Part shown: positions 14,937 through 23,116 of the stretch, in pieces
Numbering within the stretch: the stretch's first letter is position 1
Layout: every line of letters starts with the position of its first letter
Source: Desulfoferula mesophila
GTDB taxonomy: Bacteria; Desulfobacterota; Desulfarculia; Desulfarculales; Desulfarculaceae
Assembly: GCF_037076455.1 (NCBI RefSeq)
Contig: NZ_AP028679.1
Location: forward strand, 4,355,501-4,419,500
Length of the DNA stretch: 64,000 nucleotides
Direction of reading: 5' to 3'
Notes under the pieces: model-generated
Seen by the model: the letters and a program-made list of their open reading frames with translations, nothing else
Databases searched by the model: none
What the model was told of the DNA's origin: nothing
Position numbers and translations under genes: made by a program

Positions 14937-16283
14937 ATGGGAGCCATGCTCGACCCCAGCAAACCCCAGCCACTGGATGTCACCGATTTCACGGGATATA
15001 TCAACTCCTGCCTGGAGCTGGCCCAAGCTCGCCTCAAGGGCTTTGCCAGCCTGGAAGCGGTGGCCCAAGCCGAAGACGAACTGAACGCCTACACCCGCCT
15101 GGAAGGCCTGGAAGAGCCCCGCGACATCTTTGTCAGTGACGAGGAAAGCATCAGCCCCCGGGACATCGAGCGCGCCGCCCTGGCCCTGTTGGACGGCAAG
15201 GTCCTCCTGGAGCACACCTGCGCCGGGGAGGCCACCCGCCTGGGTCTGGGCACCAAGTACCTGCTCAACCCCCGCCTGGACCTGGACGGAGAGACGATGC
15301 GCCGGCTCACCGGGCAGGAGTCCTGGCCGGTGGACCCTCTGGAGCTCAGCTCCATGAGCCTGGGCCGCCGCCACATGCTGCAGCTGGCCTGGGATCTCAG
15401 CAACCTGGCCGGTGACTTCGGGCGCGACCCGGCCCAGGTGCTCAAAAAGCAGCCCCTTTTGGTCATCGTCAACGAGGCCTCGGTCACCAGCGTGGAGCTG
15501 GACTTCATGGAAGCCGGATATTACGGCTTCGATCCGGCCAAGGTCTTCTTCATGGTGCAGAAATCCTTCCACGGCTTCGACCTGGGCCCCCAGGGATGGT
15601 TTTACGACAACTCCTCGCCCCGGCGGCTGCACAATCACGGCCACATGCTGATGCAGACCACCATGGACGGCCAGGTCTACCGCAACGAAAACGGCGACAA
15701 GGAGCGTCTGGCCTGGCTCACCTTCCGCGATTTCCTGAGCCAGATGGAAGACAAAATCTCCTTCAACATCGAGGACCTGGACTACCTGAGCCAGTCCCTG
15801 GACATGACCGGACTGGCCACCGCGCTCAAGCTGGGCGAGCAGGGGGCGCGCATGGTCATGGAGGTGGTGACCAACCACCCGGAAAACCCGCAAAAGGGCG
15901 GGGCCTGTTTCTGGGACCCGGCCCTGAAGCGCAACGTGATGATCGAGTCCTTCCAGCTCAAGGGCATCGACCATTCCGAGATCGTCTACCTCAACAAGAA
16001 CATCAATCACTACCCCCACCCCGCCGTGGCCCTGGGCACCCTGCGCGAGCGGGGCATATCCATGCCCGTCACGGTCAAGGAGGGGTTCCTCTATTTCCAG
16101 CCGGTGCAGGGCGATTTGAACTTCCTTCTGCCCACCGCCTACGTGCGGCGCAAAAACCTCAAGCCCATCCATTCCTGGAAATCCGGCGCCAACACCATCG
16201 CCGCCCTGGAAGCCATGGCCCAACAAGAGAAGCGCCCCGGCTTTTTACAGTGGGCCAGCGAGCTTACCGGGTTGAAGCTATAG
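14937..16283 (+). CDS. Putative UDPGP-like nucleotidyltransferase family protein
   Basis: A 448-residue cytoplasmic protein. HTCAGEATRLGLGTKYLLNP (about residue 95) resembles the glycine-rich G-x-T-R-x-G...K nucleotide-binding loop of UTP-sugar-1-phosphate uridylyltransferases, and the later LLVIVNEAS and NHGHMLMQT segments fit the same fold class. I am not sure of the family and no substrate can be named. The start is ATG 14937 or ATG 14946; neither has a well-spaced ribosome site. priA follows after four bases, so the two are probably one transcript. Confidence 0.5.
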   Translation: MGAMLDPSKPQPLDVTDFTGYINSCLELAQARLKGFASLEAVAQAEDELNAYTRLEGLEEPRDIFVSDEESISPRDIERAALALLDGKVLLEHTCAGEATRLGLGTKYLLNPRLDLDGETMRRLTGQESWPVDPLELSSMSLGRRHMLQLAWDLSNLAGDFGRDPAQVLKKQPLLVIVNEASVTSVELDFMEAGYYGFDPAKVFFMVQKSFHGFDLGPQGWFYDNSSPRRLHNHGHMLMQTTMDGQVYRNENGDKERLAWLTFRDFLSQMEDKISFNIEDLDYLSQSLDMTGLATALKLGEQGARMVMEVVTNHPENPQKGGACFWDPALKRNVMIESFQLKGIDHSEIVYLNKNINHYPHPAVALGTLRERGISMPVTVKEGFLYFQPVQGDLNFLLPTAYVRRKNLKPIHSWKSGANTIAALEAMAQQEKRPGFLQWASELTGLKL

Positions 16284-16287
16284 CGCC

Positions 16288-18528
16288 TTGAACCTGCGCG
16301 TAGAGGTGGCGGTGGCCGCCCCGCTGTGGCGCTCCCTCTCCTACCGGGTGGCCCCGGAGCTGGCCCCCCTGATCAAACCCCTGACGCGCCTCCTGGTCCC
16401 TCTGCGGGGCAAGGATCGCCTGGGTTTCGCCCTGGGCCCGGCCGAGCCCGGCGACCCCGAGGGCCTCAAGCCCATCTCCGACGTGTTGGACGAGGCCGGC
16501 GAGCCTCAGCTCATCCCACCGTCGCTACTGAACTTTTTCAGCCGCGCCGCCGCCTATTACCAGGCGCCCCTGGGCCAGACCCTGGCTTGGTCCCTGCCCG
16601 CCGGGCTGGGCGGGGAGAGCGCCGGGGCGGTCAAGGCCCCCGGCCGGGCCCAGGTGGCCTGGGCCGCCTGGCGCCAGGGCCCGCCGGAGGGAGCCCCCCG
16701 CCCCGGCACCCAGGCGGCGGCCTTGTTAGAGCATTTACATGAACAAGGTCCCCTGGCCCTGGACTCCCTGCGGGAGCGCTTTCCCCGGGTGCTGGCCCTG
16801 GCCCGCAAGCTGGAGGCGGGCGGCTGGCTGAGTCTGACCCACCGCCCGGTGGTCAAGGACCTCACCGGGCGGCCCATCCTGCCCGAGCCCGAGCCCGCCG
16901 CCTACACCGAGGAGCAACAGGCCGCCCTGGAACGCCTGCTTCCGGCCATAAGCGCCCACAAGTTCGAGCCTTTTCTGCTTTACGGCGTCACCGGCAGCGG
17001 CAAGACCGAGATGTACGTGGCCGCCTGCCGGGCCGCGATGGCCGCGGGCCGCCAGGCCCTGGTGCTGGCCCCGGAGATCGGCCTGTGCCTGAGGTTGGAG
17101 GGATTGCTCAAGGATCGCTTCGGCGACGACAAGGTGGCGGTGTTGCACAGCGGCCTGAGCCCGGCGGTGCGCCGGGGCCAGTGGCTGGCCATCGCCCGGG
17201 GCCAGGCCCCGCTGGTGGTGGGGGCCCGCTCGGCGGTGTTCGCCCCCCTGGAGCGCCTGGGGGTCATCTGCCTGGACGAAGAGCAGGACGAATCGTACAA
17301 GCAAAACGACCGCTTGCACTACCAGGCCCGCGACCTGGCCCTGCTCAGGGGCCAGGAGCAGGACTGCCCGGTGCTCTTGGGCACCGCCACCCCGGCGGTG
17401 ACCACCTATTGGCGGGCCGCCCAGGGCAAGCTGACCCGGCTCACCCTGAGCAAGCGGGTCAAGAACGCGGTGCTGCCGGTGATGGAGGTGGTGGACCTCA
17501 GGAGCGCGGGCAGGCTCGGGGGCGGTTTTCTCAGCGTTCAGTTAAAGCAAGCGCTTGAACAAAACGTGGCGGAGGGCCGCCAGGCTATCCTGTTCCTCAA
17601 CCGGCGCGGTTTCGCCCCGGCCCTGATCTGCCCGGCCTGCGGCCGGCGGGTGGGCTGCCCGGCCTGCAGCGTCAGCCTGACCCTGCACAAGGAGCAAAAC
17701 GCCCTGGTCTGCCATACCTGCGGCCATCACCAGCCGATACCCGCCGCGTGCCCCGCCTGCGGCCAGAGCGAGGCCGAGCTAAAACCCCTGGGCCTGGGCA
17801 CAGAGCAGGTGGAAGCCACCCTGGCCGAGCTGTTCCCCGCCATGCGCCTGGGCCGCCTGGACCGCGACGCCGCCGCCAACCCCACCCAGCTGCGCAAGGT
17901 GCTGGGCGCGGTGGCCAAGCGCGAGCTGGACGTTATCGTGGGCACCCAGATGATCACCAAGGGTCACCATCTGCCGGGCATAGGGTTGGTGGGCATCCTC
18001 TTGGCCGACCAGGCCCTGGGCCTGCCCGACTTCCGCGCAGCCGAGCGGGCCTATACCCTAATCACCCAGGCCGCCGGGCGGGCCGGGCGCGAGGGCGAGG
18101 CCGGGCGGGTTATCGTGCAGACCTACGACCCGGCCCACCACGCCCTGCGCGCCGCCCTCGCCCACGACCCGGCCCTGTTCTACGAGCCGGAGTTGGAGGA
18201 ACGCCAGGCCCTGGGCTATCCGCCCTTTGCCCGCCTGGTGAGCCTGCGCCTGGAAGGGGCCTCGGAGACGGCCACCGCCGCCGCGGCGCAAAACCTGGCC
18301 CGGGCCTTGGAGCGGGCCAAGCACAAGCTGGAGCCCCGGGCCCGCATCCTGGGACCGGCCCCGGCCCCCATCGCCCGCATCCAAAGCCGCTGGCGCTGGC
18401 TGATCCTCATCAAGAGCCCCGGCGCGGGGGTGGCGGCGTCCATCCTGCGCCTGGCCCGCCACCAGGCGGGGCCCCCGCCCGCCGGGGTGCGCCTGGTCGT
18501 CGACGTGGACCCCCTCAACCTGTTGTAA
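16288..18528 (+). CDS. priA: Primosomal protein N' (PriA helicase)
   Basis: A 746-residue superfamily 2 helicase that restarts stalled replication forks. It has the N-terminal 3'-end-binding region, Walker A GVTGSGKTEMY (near residue 233), Walker B LDEEQDESYK (DEEQ where DEEH is usual), and the zinc-binding insertion with four CxxC pairs (CPACGRRVGCPAC, CHTCGHH, CPACGQ). The C-terminal helicase motifs GTQMITKGHH and QAAGRAGR are present. The start is TTG 16288, four bases after the previous stop, with no clear ribosome site, suggesting coupling. Length is normal. Confidence 0.95.
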   Translation: MNLRVEVAVAAPLWRSLSYRVAPELAPLIKPLTRLLVPLRGKDRLGFALGPAEPGDPEGLKPISDVLDEAGEPQLIPPSLLNFFSRAAAYYQAPLGQTLAWSLPAGLGGESAGAVKAPGRAQVAWAAWRQGPPEGAPRPGTQAAALLEHLHEQGPLALDSLRERFPRVLALARKLEAGGWLSLTHRPVVKDLTGRPILPEPEPAAYTEEQQAALERLLPAISAHKFEPFLLYGVTGSGKTEMYVAACRAAMAAGRQALVLAPEIGLCLRLEGLLKDRFGDDKVAVLHSGLSPAVRRGQWLAIARGQAPLVVGARSAVFAPLERLGVICLDEEQDESYKQNDRLHYQARDLALLRGQEQDCPVLLGTATPAVTTYWRAAQGKLTRLTLSKRVKNAVLPVMEVVDLRSAGRLGGGFLSVQLKQALEQNVAEGRQAILFLNRRGFAPALICPACGRRVGCPACSVSLTLHKEQNALVCHTCGHHQPIPAACPACGQSEAELKPLGLGTEQVEATLAELFPAMRLGRLDRDAAANPTQLRKVLGAVAKRELDVIVGTQMITKGHHLPGIGLVGILLADQALGLPDFRAAERAYTLITQAAGRAGREGEAGRVIVQTYDPAHHALRAALAHDPALFYEPELEERQALGYPPFARLVSLRLEGASETATAAAAQNLARALERAKHKLEPRARILGPAPAPIARIQSRWRWLILIKSPGAGVAASILRLARHQAGPPPAGVRLVVDVDPLNLL

Positions 18529-18537
18529 GGAATCGCC

Positions 18538-18765
18538 GTGGCCAGGATTGTGACGGTGGACTTGGAGCTTTGCTTTGGCTGCGGCACCTGCCGCTCGCTG
18601 TGCCCCCGGGTCTTCGCCCTGGAGGGCGAGCCTCGCAAGTGCCGGGTCGTTGACCCCAGCGGCGACCCCGGCGACCCCGCCTGCGTGGAGTTCGCCATCG
18701 ACTCCTGCCCGGTGGAGGCCATCGCCTGGCGACAAGCGCGCCCTGGCGGCGCAAAAGATTCTTGA
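18538..18765 (+). CDS. 4Fe-4S ferredoxin
   Basis: A 75-residue single-cluster ferredoxin. The cluster ligands are CFGCGTC (CxxCxxC) near the N-terminus and the CP in DSCPVEAIAW; CP in SLCPRVF is also conserved. GTG 18538 follows AAGGA and lies nine bases after priA. It would carry low-potential electrons in the cytoplasm. It is paralogous to the ferredoxin at 19463, and a Fur-controlled flavodoxin lies between the two. Confidence 0.9.
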   Translation: MARIVTVDLELCFGCGTCRSLCPRVFALEGEPRKCRVVDPSGDPGDPACVEFAIDSCPVEAIAWRQARPGGAKDS

Positions 18766-18790
18766 CCGCGATAGCTACCCTCTGTAGATT
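18762..18790 (+). promoter_or_regulatory. Promoter of the flavodoxin gene
   Basis: TTGACC (18762-18767), exactly 17 bases, TAGATT (18785-18790). The -10 overlaps the Fur box at 18788. A second possible pair is TTGGCA near 18831 with TACAAT near 18856, spaced 19 bases. Confidence 0.55.
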
Positions 18791-18806
18791 AATAATAATC
18801 ATTATC
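18788..18806 (+). promoter_or_regulatory. Fur box
   Basis: ATTAATAATAATCATTATC matches the classical Fur consensus GATAATGATAATCATTATC at 16 of 19 positions. It overlaps the -10 of the promoter, a typical place for iron-dependent repression. Flavodoxin replacing ferredoxin under iron starvation makes biological sense. Confidence 0.72.
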
Positions 18807-18895
18807 ACAATTGATTAATCACCCGGTTGTTGGCATTTCGCGCACCGGGGTTGCTACAATACGTTTATGAAAATTGATCAAGGGAGGAGTCACCA

Positions 18896-19336
18896 ATGGC
18901 CAAAGTTCTGATTGCCTACGCCAGCCGCACCGGCAAAACCGAAACCATCGCCAACTACATCGCCGAGGGCGTGCGTTTCACCGGCAACGAAGTCGAAGTC
19001 AAGAAGATCAGCGATATCAAGGACGGAGCCGAGCTGGCCGGTTATGACGGCTACATCTTCGGATCGCCCACCTACCACCGCAACATGACCGGCGGCATGC
19101 AGCAGTTTTTGTTCAAGGCCGAGAACGCCGGGCTGGCCGGCAAGCTGGCCGGGGCCTTTGGCTCCTACACCCACAGCGGCGACGCCCCGGGCATCATCAT
19201 GGACACCATGACCCACGTGTTCAAAATGAAGCCGGCCGAGTTGGGCTCCATGAACCTGTTGGAAGACCAGGTCAACACCCCCGACGGCATCAAGGCCGGG
19301 CAGGACTACGGCCGCACCGTGGCCGGGGAACTCTAG
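18896..19336 (+). CDS. Flavodoxin
   Basis: A 146-residue FMN-binding electron carrier. ASRTGKTETIANYI (residues 9-22) is the FMN phosphate loop (usually T/SxTGNT), and FGSPTYHRNM and FGSYTHSGDA are the two FMN-ring loops. GGGAGGAG precedes ATG 18896. It is flanked by two ferredoxins and has a Fur box in its promoter, so it is probably the iron-sparing substitute. An intrinsic terminator follows, making it a single-gene transcript. Confidence 0.93.
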   Translation: MAKVLIAYASRTGKTETIANYIAEGVRFTGNEVEVKKISDIKDGAELAGYDGYIFGSPTYHRNMTGGMQQFLFKAENAGLAGKLAGAFGSYTHSGDAPGIIMDTMTHVFKMKPAELGSMNLLEDQVNTPDGIKAGQDYGRTVAGEL

Positions 19337-19365
19337 GCCTTTCAACAGACGCCTTAAAAGTCCTG

Positions 19366-19400
19366 ATCCCCGTCCGGCAACGCGCCGGGCGGGGATTTTT
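19366..19400 (+). terminator. Intrinsic terminator of flavodoxin
   Basis: ATCCCCGTCCGGC (19366-19378) pairs with GCCGGGCGGGGAT (19384-19396) over 13 positions with one G-U, and T residues follow. Confidence 0.85.
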
Positions 19401-19462
19401 CGCGCCCCCCGCCGCGCCCAGGCCCCATCATGGAGGCAGCGGCAAGCACCGGGAGAAACGTT

Positions 19463-19651
19463 ATGAGTCAAAAAGTGGTGGTGGACCAGGAAACCTGCAT
19501 CGGCTGCGGCAACTGCGAGGCGGTTTGCCCCGAGGTGTTTAAGCTGGACCCGGCCATCGACAAGTCCCAGGTGATCAAGCCCGAGGGCGGGCCGGACTGC
19601 GTGGAAGACGCCATCGACCAGTGCCCGGTCGAGGCCATCTCCTGGCAGTAG
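19463..19651 (+). CDS. 4Fe-4S ferredoxin
   Basis: A 62-residue single-cluster ferredoxin with CIGCGNC and CP motifs and the C-terminal QCPVEAISW. It closely resembles the ferredoxin at 18538 but is shorter. ATG 19463 follows GGGAGA. It converges on a small membrane protein gene. Its partner enzyme is unknown; cooS is the nearest enzyme that needs a ferredoxin. Confidence 0.9.
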   Translation: MSQKVVVDQETCIGCGNCEAVCPEVFKLDPAIDKSQVIKPEGGPDCVEDAIDQCPVEAISWQ

Positions 19652-19663
19652 GCTTAGGCCGCC

Positions 19664-19981
19664 TTATCCCGGCTTGATGGCCCCGGAGGCCAGTTGCTTG
19701 ATGATGCCCCACCACAGGGCGGGCAGGGTGGCGATGAGGGCCAGGCCCAGCAAGAGCACCAGGGCGCCGTGGGCCCGCGAGAGCCAGGCCAGCAGCGGGT
19801 TTTGGCTTTGGGCCACGGTGCGCGAGCGCAACAGCTGCCCCAGCAGGTACAGGGCCGCCAGGGTGCCCGCTCCCTGCCAGGCGCTGAAGTGGTAGGGCAC
19901 CAAATGAAATTGGTTGAGCATGGCGGCCACGATCACCCCCAGGCCCATTACCGCGGCGAGCCCCGCCCAAAAACTGGCCAC
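19664..19981 (-). CDS. Small hypothetical membrane protein
   Basis: A 105-residue protein with three hydrophobic helices (residues about 4-22, 38-52 and 72-95). No family is recognised. It starts at ATG 19981 behind AAGGAGGTTG. It lies downstream of, and in the same direction as, the TIGR01777-type epimerase. Confidence 0.65.
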   Translation of the reverse strand: MASFWAGLAAVMGLGVIVAAMLNQFHLVPYHFSAWQGAGTLAALYLLGQLLRSRTVAQSQNPLLAWLSRAHGALVLLLGLALIATLPALWWGIIKQLASGAIKPG

Positions 19982-20038
19982 TAAGCAACCTCCTTGTACA
20001 ACCGTTGCTACCCCCCCAAGCGGCCCAACCGACCTCCC

Positions 20039-20941
20039 CTAAGCCAGCAAGTCCCTGAGCGCCCCCTCCAGCTCCGGAAATTTGAAGGAAAATCCCGCCC
20101 TGGTCAAGGCCTGGGGTATGACCCGCTGGCCGGTGAGCACCACCGAGCCCATCTCCCCCAGGGCCAGGCGCACCGCGAAGCCCGGCGCGGGCAGCAGGGC
20201 GGGCCGCCCCAGGACCCGGCCCAGGGTGCGGGTGAACTCCCGGTTGCGCACCGGGTGGGGGGCGCAGCAGTTCAGCGCCCCGCTCACCTGGCTCTCCAGG
20301 CAAAACAAGAGCGCCGCGACCAGATCCTCCTGGTGAATCCAGGAGAACCACTGGCGGCCCGAGCCCAGGGGACCGCCCAGGCCCAGCTTGAACACCGGCA
20401 GCATCTGGCCCAGGGCCCCGCCGCCGTCGCCCAGCACGATGCCGAAGCGGGTGCAGGCCACCCGCGCCCCGAACTTGGCCGCCGCCCGGGCCTCGGCCTC
20501 CCACTCCAGGCACACCTTGGCCAAAAAGTCGTCCCCTGGCGGGGACTGCTCGCTCAGCTCCTCGTCGCCTCGGGGACCGTAATAGCCCACCGCCGAGGCC
20601 GAGACCAGCACCGGCGCCTCGCCCTGGTGGCGGGCCAGGGCCGCCACCAGATTGCGGGTGGTGTCCACCCGGCTGGAGCGGATCAGGGCCTTGTACTCCT
20701 CGCTCCAACGATTGAAGAGGTTGGCCCCGGCCAGGTTCACCGCCGCGTCGCAGGCCGCCGCCGCCTCTTGCCAGTCGCCGGGGGCGGTGGGGTCGCCCAC
20801 GCAGGCCTCCACCCCGGCGGGCAGGCGCGCCGCCCCCTTCTCGCTGCGGGTCAGCACCGTCACCGCGTGGCCGCTTTGGCGTAAACGGGCGCACAGGGTG
20901 GTCCCCACGAAACCGCTCCCCCCGGTGACGAACACTTGCAT
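20039..20941 (-). CDS. TIGR01777 family SDR protein (YfcH-like)
   Basis: A 300-residue Rossmann-fold protein of the extended SDR group. NAD(P)-binding GGSGFVG is at residues 7-13 and NLAGANLFNRWSEEYKALI is the signature of the TIGR01777/YfcH family. VSASAVGYYGPRGDEEL holds the active-site region. The C-terminal DUF1731-like end (GQRVIPQALTRAGFSFKFP) is also present. The cellular role is unknown. AAAAAGGAG precedes the ATG. It follows the large flavin oxidoreductase gene by 15 bases, so both are likely one operon. Confidence 0.88.
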   Translation of the reverse strand: MQVFVTGGSGFVGTTLCARLRQSGHAVTVLTRSEKGAARLPAGVEACVGDPTAPGDWQEAAAACDAAVNLAGANLFNRWSEEYKALIRSSRVDTTRNLVAALARHQGEAPVLVSASAVGYYGPRGDEELSEQSPPGDDFLAKVCLEWEAEARAAAKFGARVACTRFGIVLGDGGGALGQMLPVFKLGLGGPLGSGRQWFSWIHQEDLVAALLFCLESQVSGALNCCAPHPVRNREFTRTLGRVLGRPALLPAPGFAVRLALGEMGSVVLTGQRVIPQALTRAGFSFKFPELEGALRDLLA

Positions 20942-20956
20942 GACCTGCTCCTTTTT

Positions 20957-22966
20957 CTATAGGCGGCACCCCGCCCGGTAGCCCCCGGCGATGGCCGCCA
21001 GGGCGTTGGCCTCTCCGGCCGCGTCACCCACCAGCTCCACCTTGAGGCCCTGGGCCTGCAGCGCTGAGGCCAGCTCGGCCTGGGGCCGGGTGCCGGTGGC
21101 CAAGACCACGGTGTCGGCCTCGAGCTCTTGCTCCTGGCCGTCTATGACCGCGGTGAGGCTGCCCTCGGCGATGGCCTTGACCTGCACCTTGGTGTGCACC
21201 GTCACCCCGAAACGCTTGAGCAGCCCGAAGACGATCCAGCGGGTGGAGCGGCCGATGCCCGCCCCCATCTTGGGCAGCGCCTCCAACACGGTGACCGGGT
21301 GGCTGCCCTGGGCGATGAGCCGCTCCACCACCTCCGGGGTCTCGGCCCCGAACAGGTTGATGAAATAGCTCTGCTCCGGGGTCAGGGCTCCCTGGCGGGC
21401 CAGGTACAGCGCCGTCTCCAGGCCCACCGCCCCGCCGCCGATCACCACCACCCGGCCCCGGGCCAGGGCCTTGCCCTGTAGCAGCTCCCAGGCGGTGAGC
21501 ACGTGGGGCAGCTCCGCGCCGGGGATGGGCGGGCGGGTGGGCGTGGCCCCGCTGGCCAGCACCACCGCCTCGGGCTTAAGCTCGGCCACCATCTCCGGGG
21601 TGGCCACGGTGCCCAGGCGCAGCTCCACCCCCAGGGCCGTGAGCTGGGCCTTTTGCCAGCGGGGGATGGAGCCGAAGTCGGTTTTCATCAGCGGCCGGTT
21701 CCACCAGGCGATCTGCCCGCCCAGCTCCGGGGCCCGCTCGAAGAGCACCACGTGATGGCCCCGCCGGGCGGCGGTGATGGCCGCCATGCAGCCGCCGGGG
21801 CCGCCGCCCACCACGGCCACCCGCTGGGGCCGCTCGGCCTTGCCCGGCCCGGTGTCCTTGGCCTCGCGACCGGCCCGGGGATTGACCATGCAGCCCACCG
21901 GCTTCATCTGGGGGATGGCGTCGAAACAGCCCTGGTTGCAGGCCACGCAGCGGCGGATCAGCTCGCTGTGGCCCGTCTTGGCCTTGGCGGGCAGGCGCGG
22001 GTCGGCCAAGAGCGGGCGGCCCATGCACACCAGGTCCGCGTCGCCCCGGGCCAACACCGCCTCGGCCAGCTCGGGGCTGTGCATGCGGTTGCTGGCGGCC
22101 ACGGGCACCGAGCGCACCGCCCACTTGACCCCCCGGGCCAGGTAGGAGAAGCCGCCGGGAGGCAGCTCCTGGGTGATCTGGGGCACCCGGGTCTCATGCC
22201 AGCCGCCGGTGACGTTGATCATATCCACCCCGGCGTCCTCGCAGGCCTTGGCAAAAAGGGCCGCCTCGTCGCCGGTGTGGCTGCCGGGCACGAAGTCGTT
22301 GCCCGCGATGCGGATGCCCACGCAGAAGTCGGGCCCCACCGCGGCGCGCACCTTGGCGATGGTCTCCAGACCGAAGCGCATGCGGTTTTCCAGCGAGCCG
22401 CCATATTCGTCCTCGCGCTGGTTGATCTTGGGCGAGAGGAACTGGCAGATGAGGTAGCCCGCCGAGCCCAATATCTCCACCATGTCCAGACCCGCGTCCT
22501 TGGCCCGCCTGGCGGCGGAGGCAAAGTCGTCCTGGGTCTGGGTGATCTCCTCCAGGGTCAGCGCCCGGCACTCGTCCTTGGTGAAGCCCGAGGTGTGGGG
22601 GCTGGCGCTCACCGGCTGGCCGCCGATGAGCATGGCGTGGGCATAGGCCCCGGCCATGTAGAGCTGGGCCCCCACCGCCGCGCCCTCGGCGTGCGCCGCC
22701 TGGGCCAGGCGGCTCAGGCCTTCCACGTCGGCATCGTCCTTGATGCTGATGAAGATGGGGCCGCCCGCCTGCTCGTTGATCACGCAGCCGCCCACGATTA
22801 TCAGCCCCGCCCCGCCGGCGGCCCGCTCGCGGTAGAAGGCCACGAGTTGGTCGCTCACCTTGCCGCCCGGGGTGTAGTTCAGGTGCATGGCGGGCATGAC
22901 GATGCGGTTTTTGAGCTCCAGCCGGTTCAGGGTGATGGGCTCGAAAAGCAGGGGGTAGCGGTCCAT
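20957..22966 (-). CDS. 2,4-dienoyl-CoA reductase-like NADH:flavin oxidoreductase
   Basis: A 669-residue iron-sulfur flavoenzyme of the FadH/TMADH type. It has an N-terminal FMN TIM barrel (FEPITLNRLELKNRIVM through RPLLADP), a 4Fe-4S motif CVACNQGCFDAI...GCMVNP near residues 340-360, and two Rossmann folds (VAVVGGGPGGCMAAI for FAD, VVVIGGGAVGLETALYLA for NAD(P)H). It would reduce unsaturated acyl-CoAs or related enones. The start ATG 22966 follows CAGGAGCG. Length is normal for the family. Confidence 0.88.
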   Translation of the reverse strand: MDRYPLLFEPITLNRLELKNRIVMPAMHLNYTPGGKVSDQLVAFYRERAAGGAGLIIVGGCVINEQAGGPIFISIKDDADVEGLSRLAQAAHAEGAAVGAQLYMAGAYAHAMLIGGQPVSASPHTSGFTKDECRALTLEEITQTQDDFASAARRAKDAGLDMVEILGSAGYLICQFLSPKINQREDEYGGSLENRMRFGLETIAKVRAAVGPDFCVGIRIAGNDFVPGSHTGDEAALFAKACEDAGVDMINVTGGWHETRVPQITQELPPGGFSYLARGVKWAVRSVPVAASNRMHSPELAEAVLARGDADLVCMGRPLLADPRLPAKAKTGHSELIRRCVACNQGCFDAIPQMKPVGCMVNPRAGREAKDTGPGKAERPQRVAVVGGGPGGCMAAITAARRGHHVVLFERAPELGGQIAWWNRPLMKTDFGSIPRWQKAQLTALGVELRLGTVATPEMVAELKPEAVVLASGATPTRPPIPGAELPHVLTAWELLQGKALARGRVVVIGGGAVGLETALYLARQGALTPEQSYFINLFGAETPEVVERLIAQGSHPVTVLEALPKMGAGIGRSTRWIVFGLLKRFGVTVHTKVQVKAIAEGSLTAVIDGQEQELEADTVVLATGTRPQAELASALQAQGLKVELVGDAAGEANALAAIAGGYRAGCRL

Positions 22967-23116
22967 GGTTCGCTCCTGGTGTGGGTGGGCTTGCGGCGCC
23001 TACCTAATCACTAGCGCGAGGCGGGGGTGATGGGCAAGAAGAAAGCGCCGCCAATTCGGCCCCCTCCCTCGCCGATTTGCCTTGGGGCGCGGCCCGGCCC
23101 TCGCTATCATTAGGGC

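Noticed and set aside
20039..20941. Plus-strand frames (19994-20884) opposite the TIGR01777 gene
   Set aside because: Shadow frames; the minus strand has the Rossmann and family motifs.
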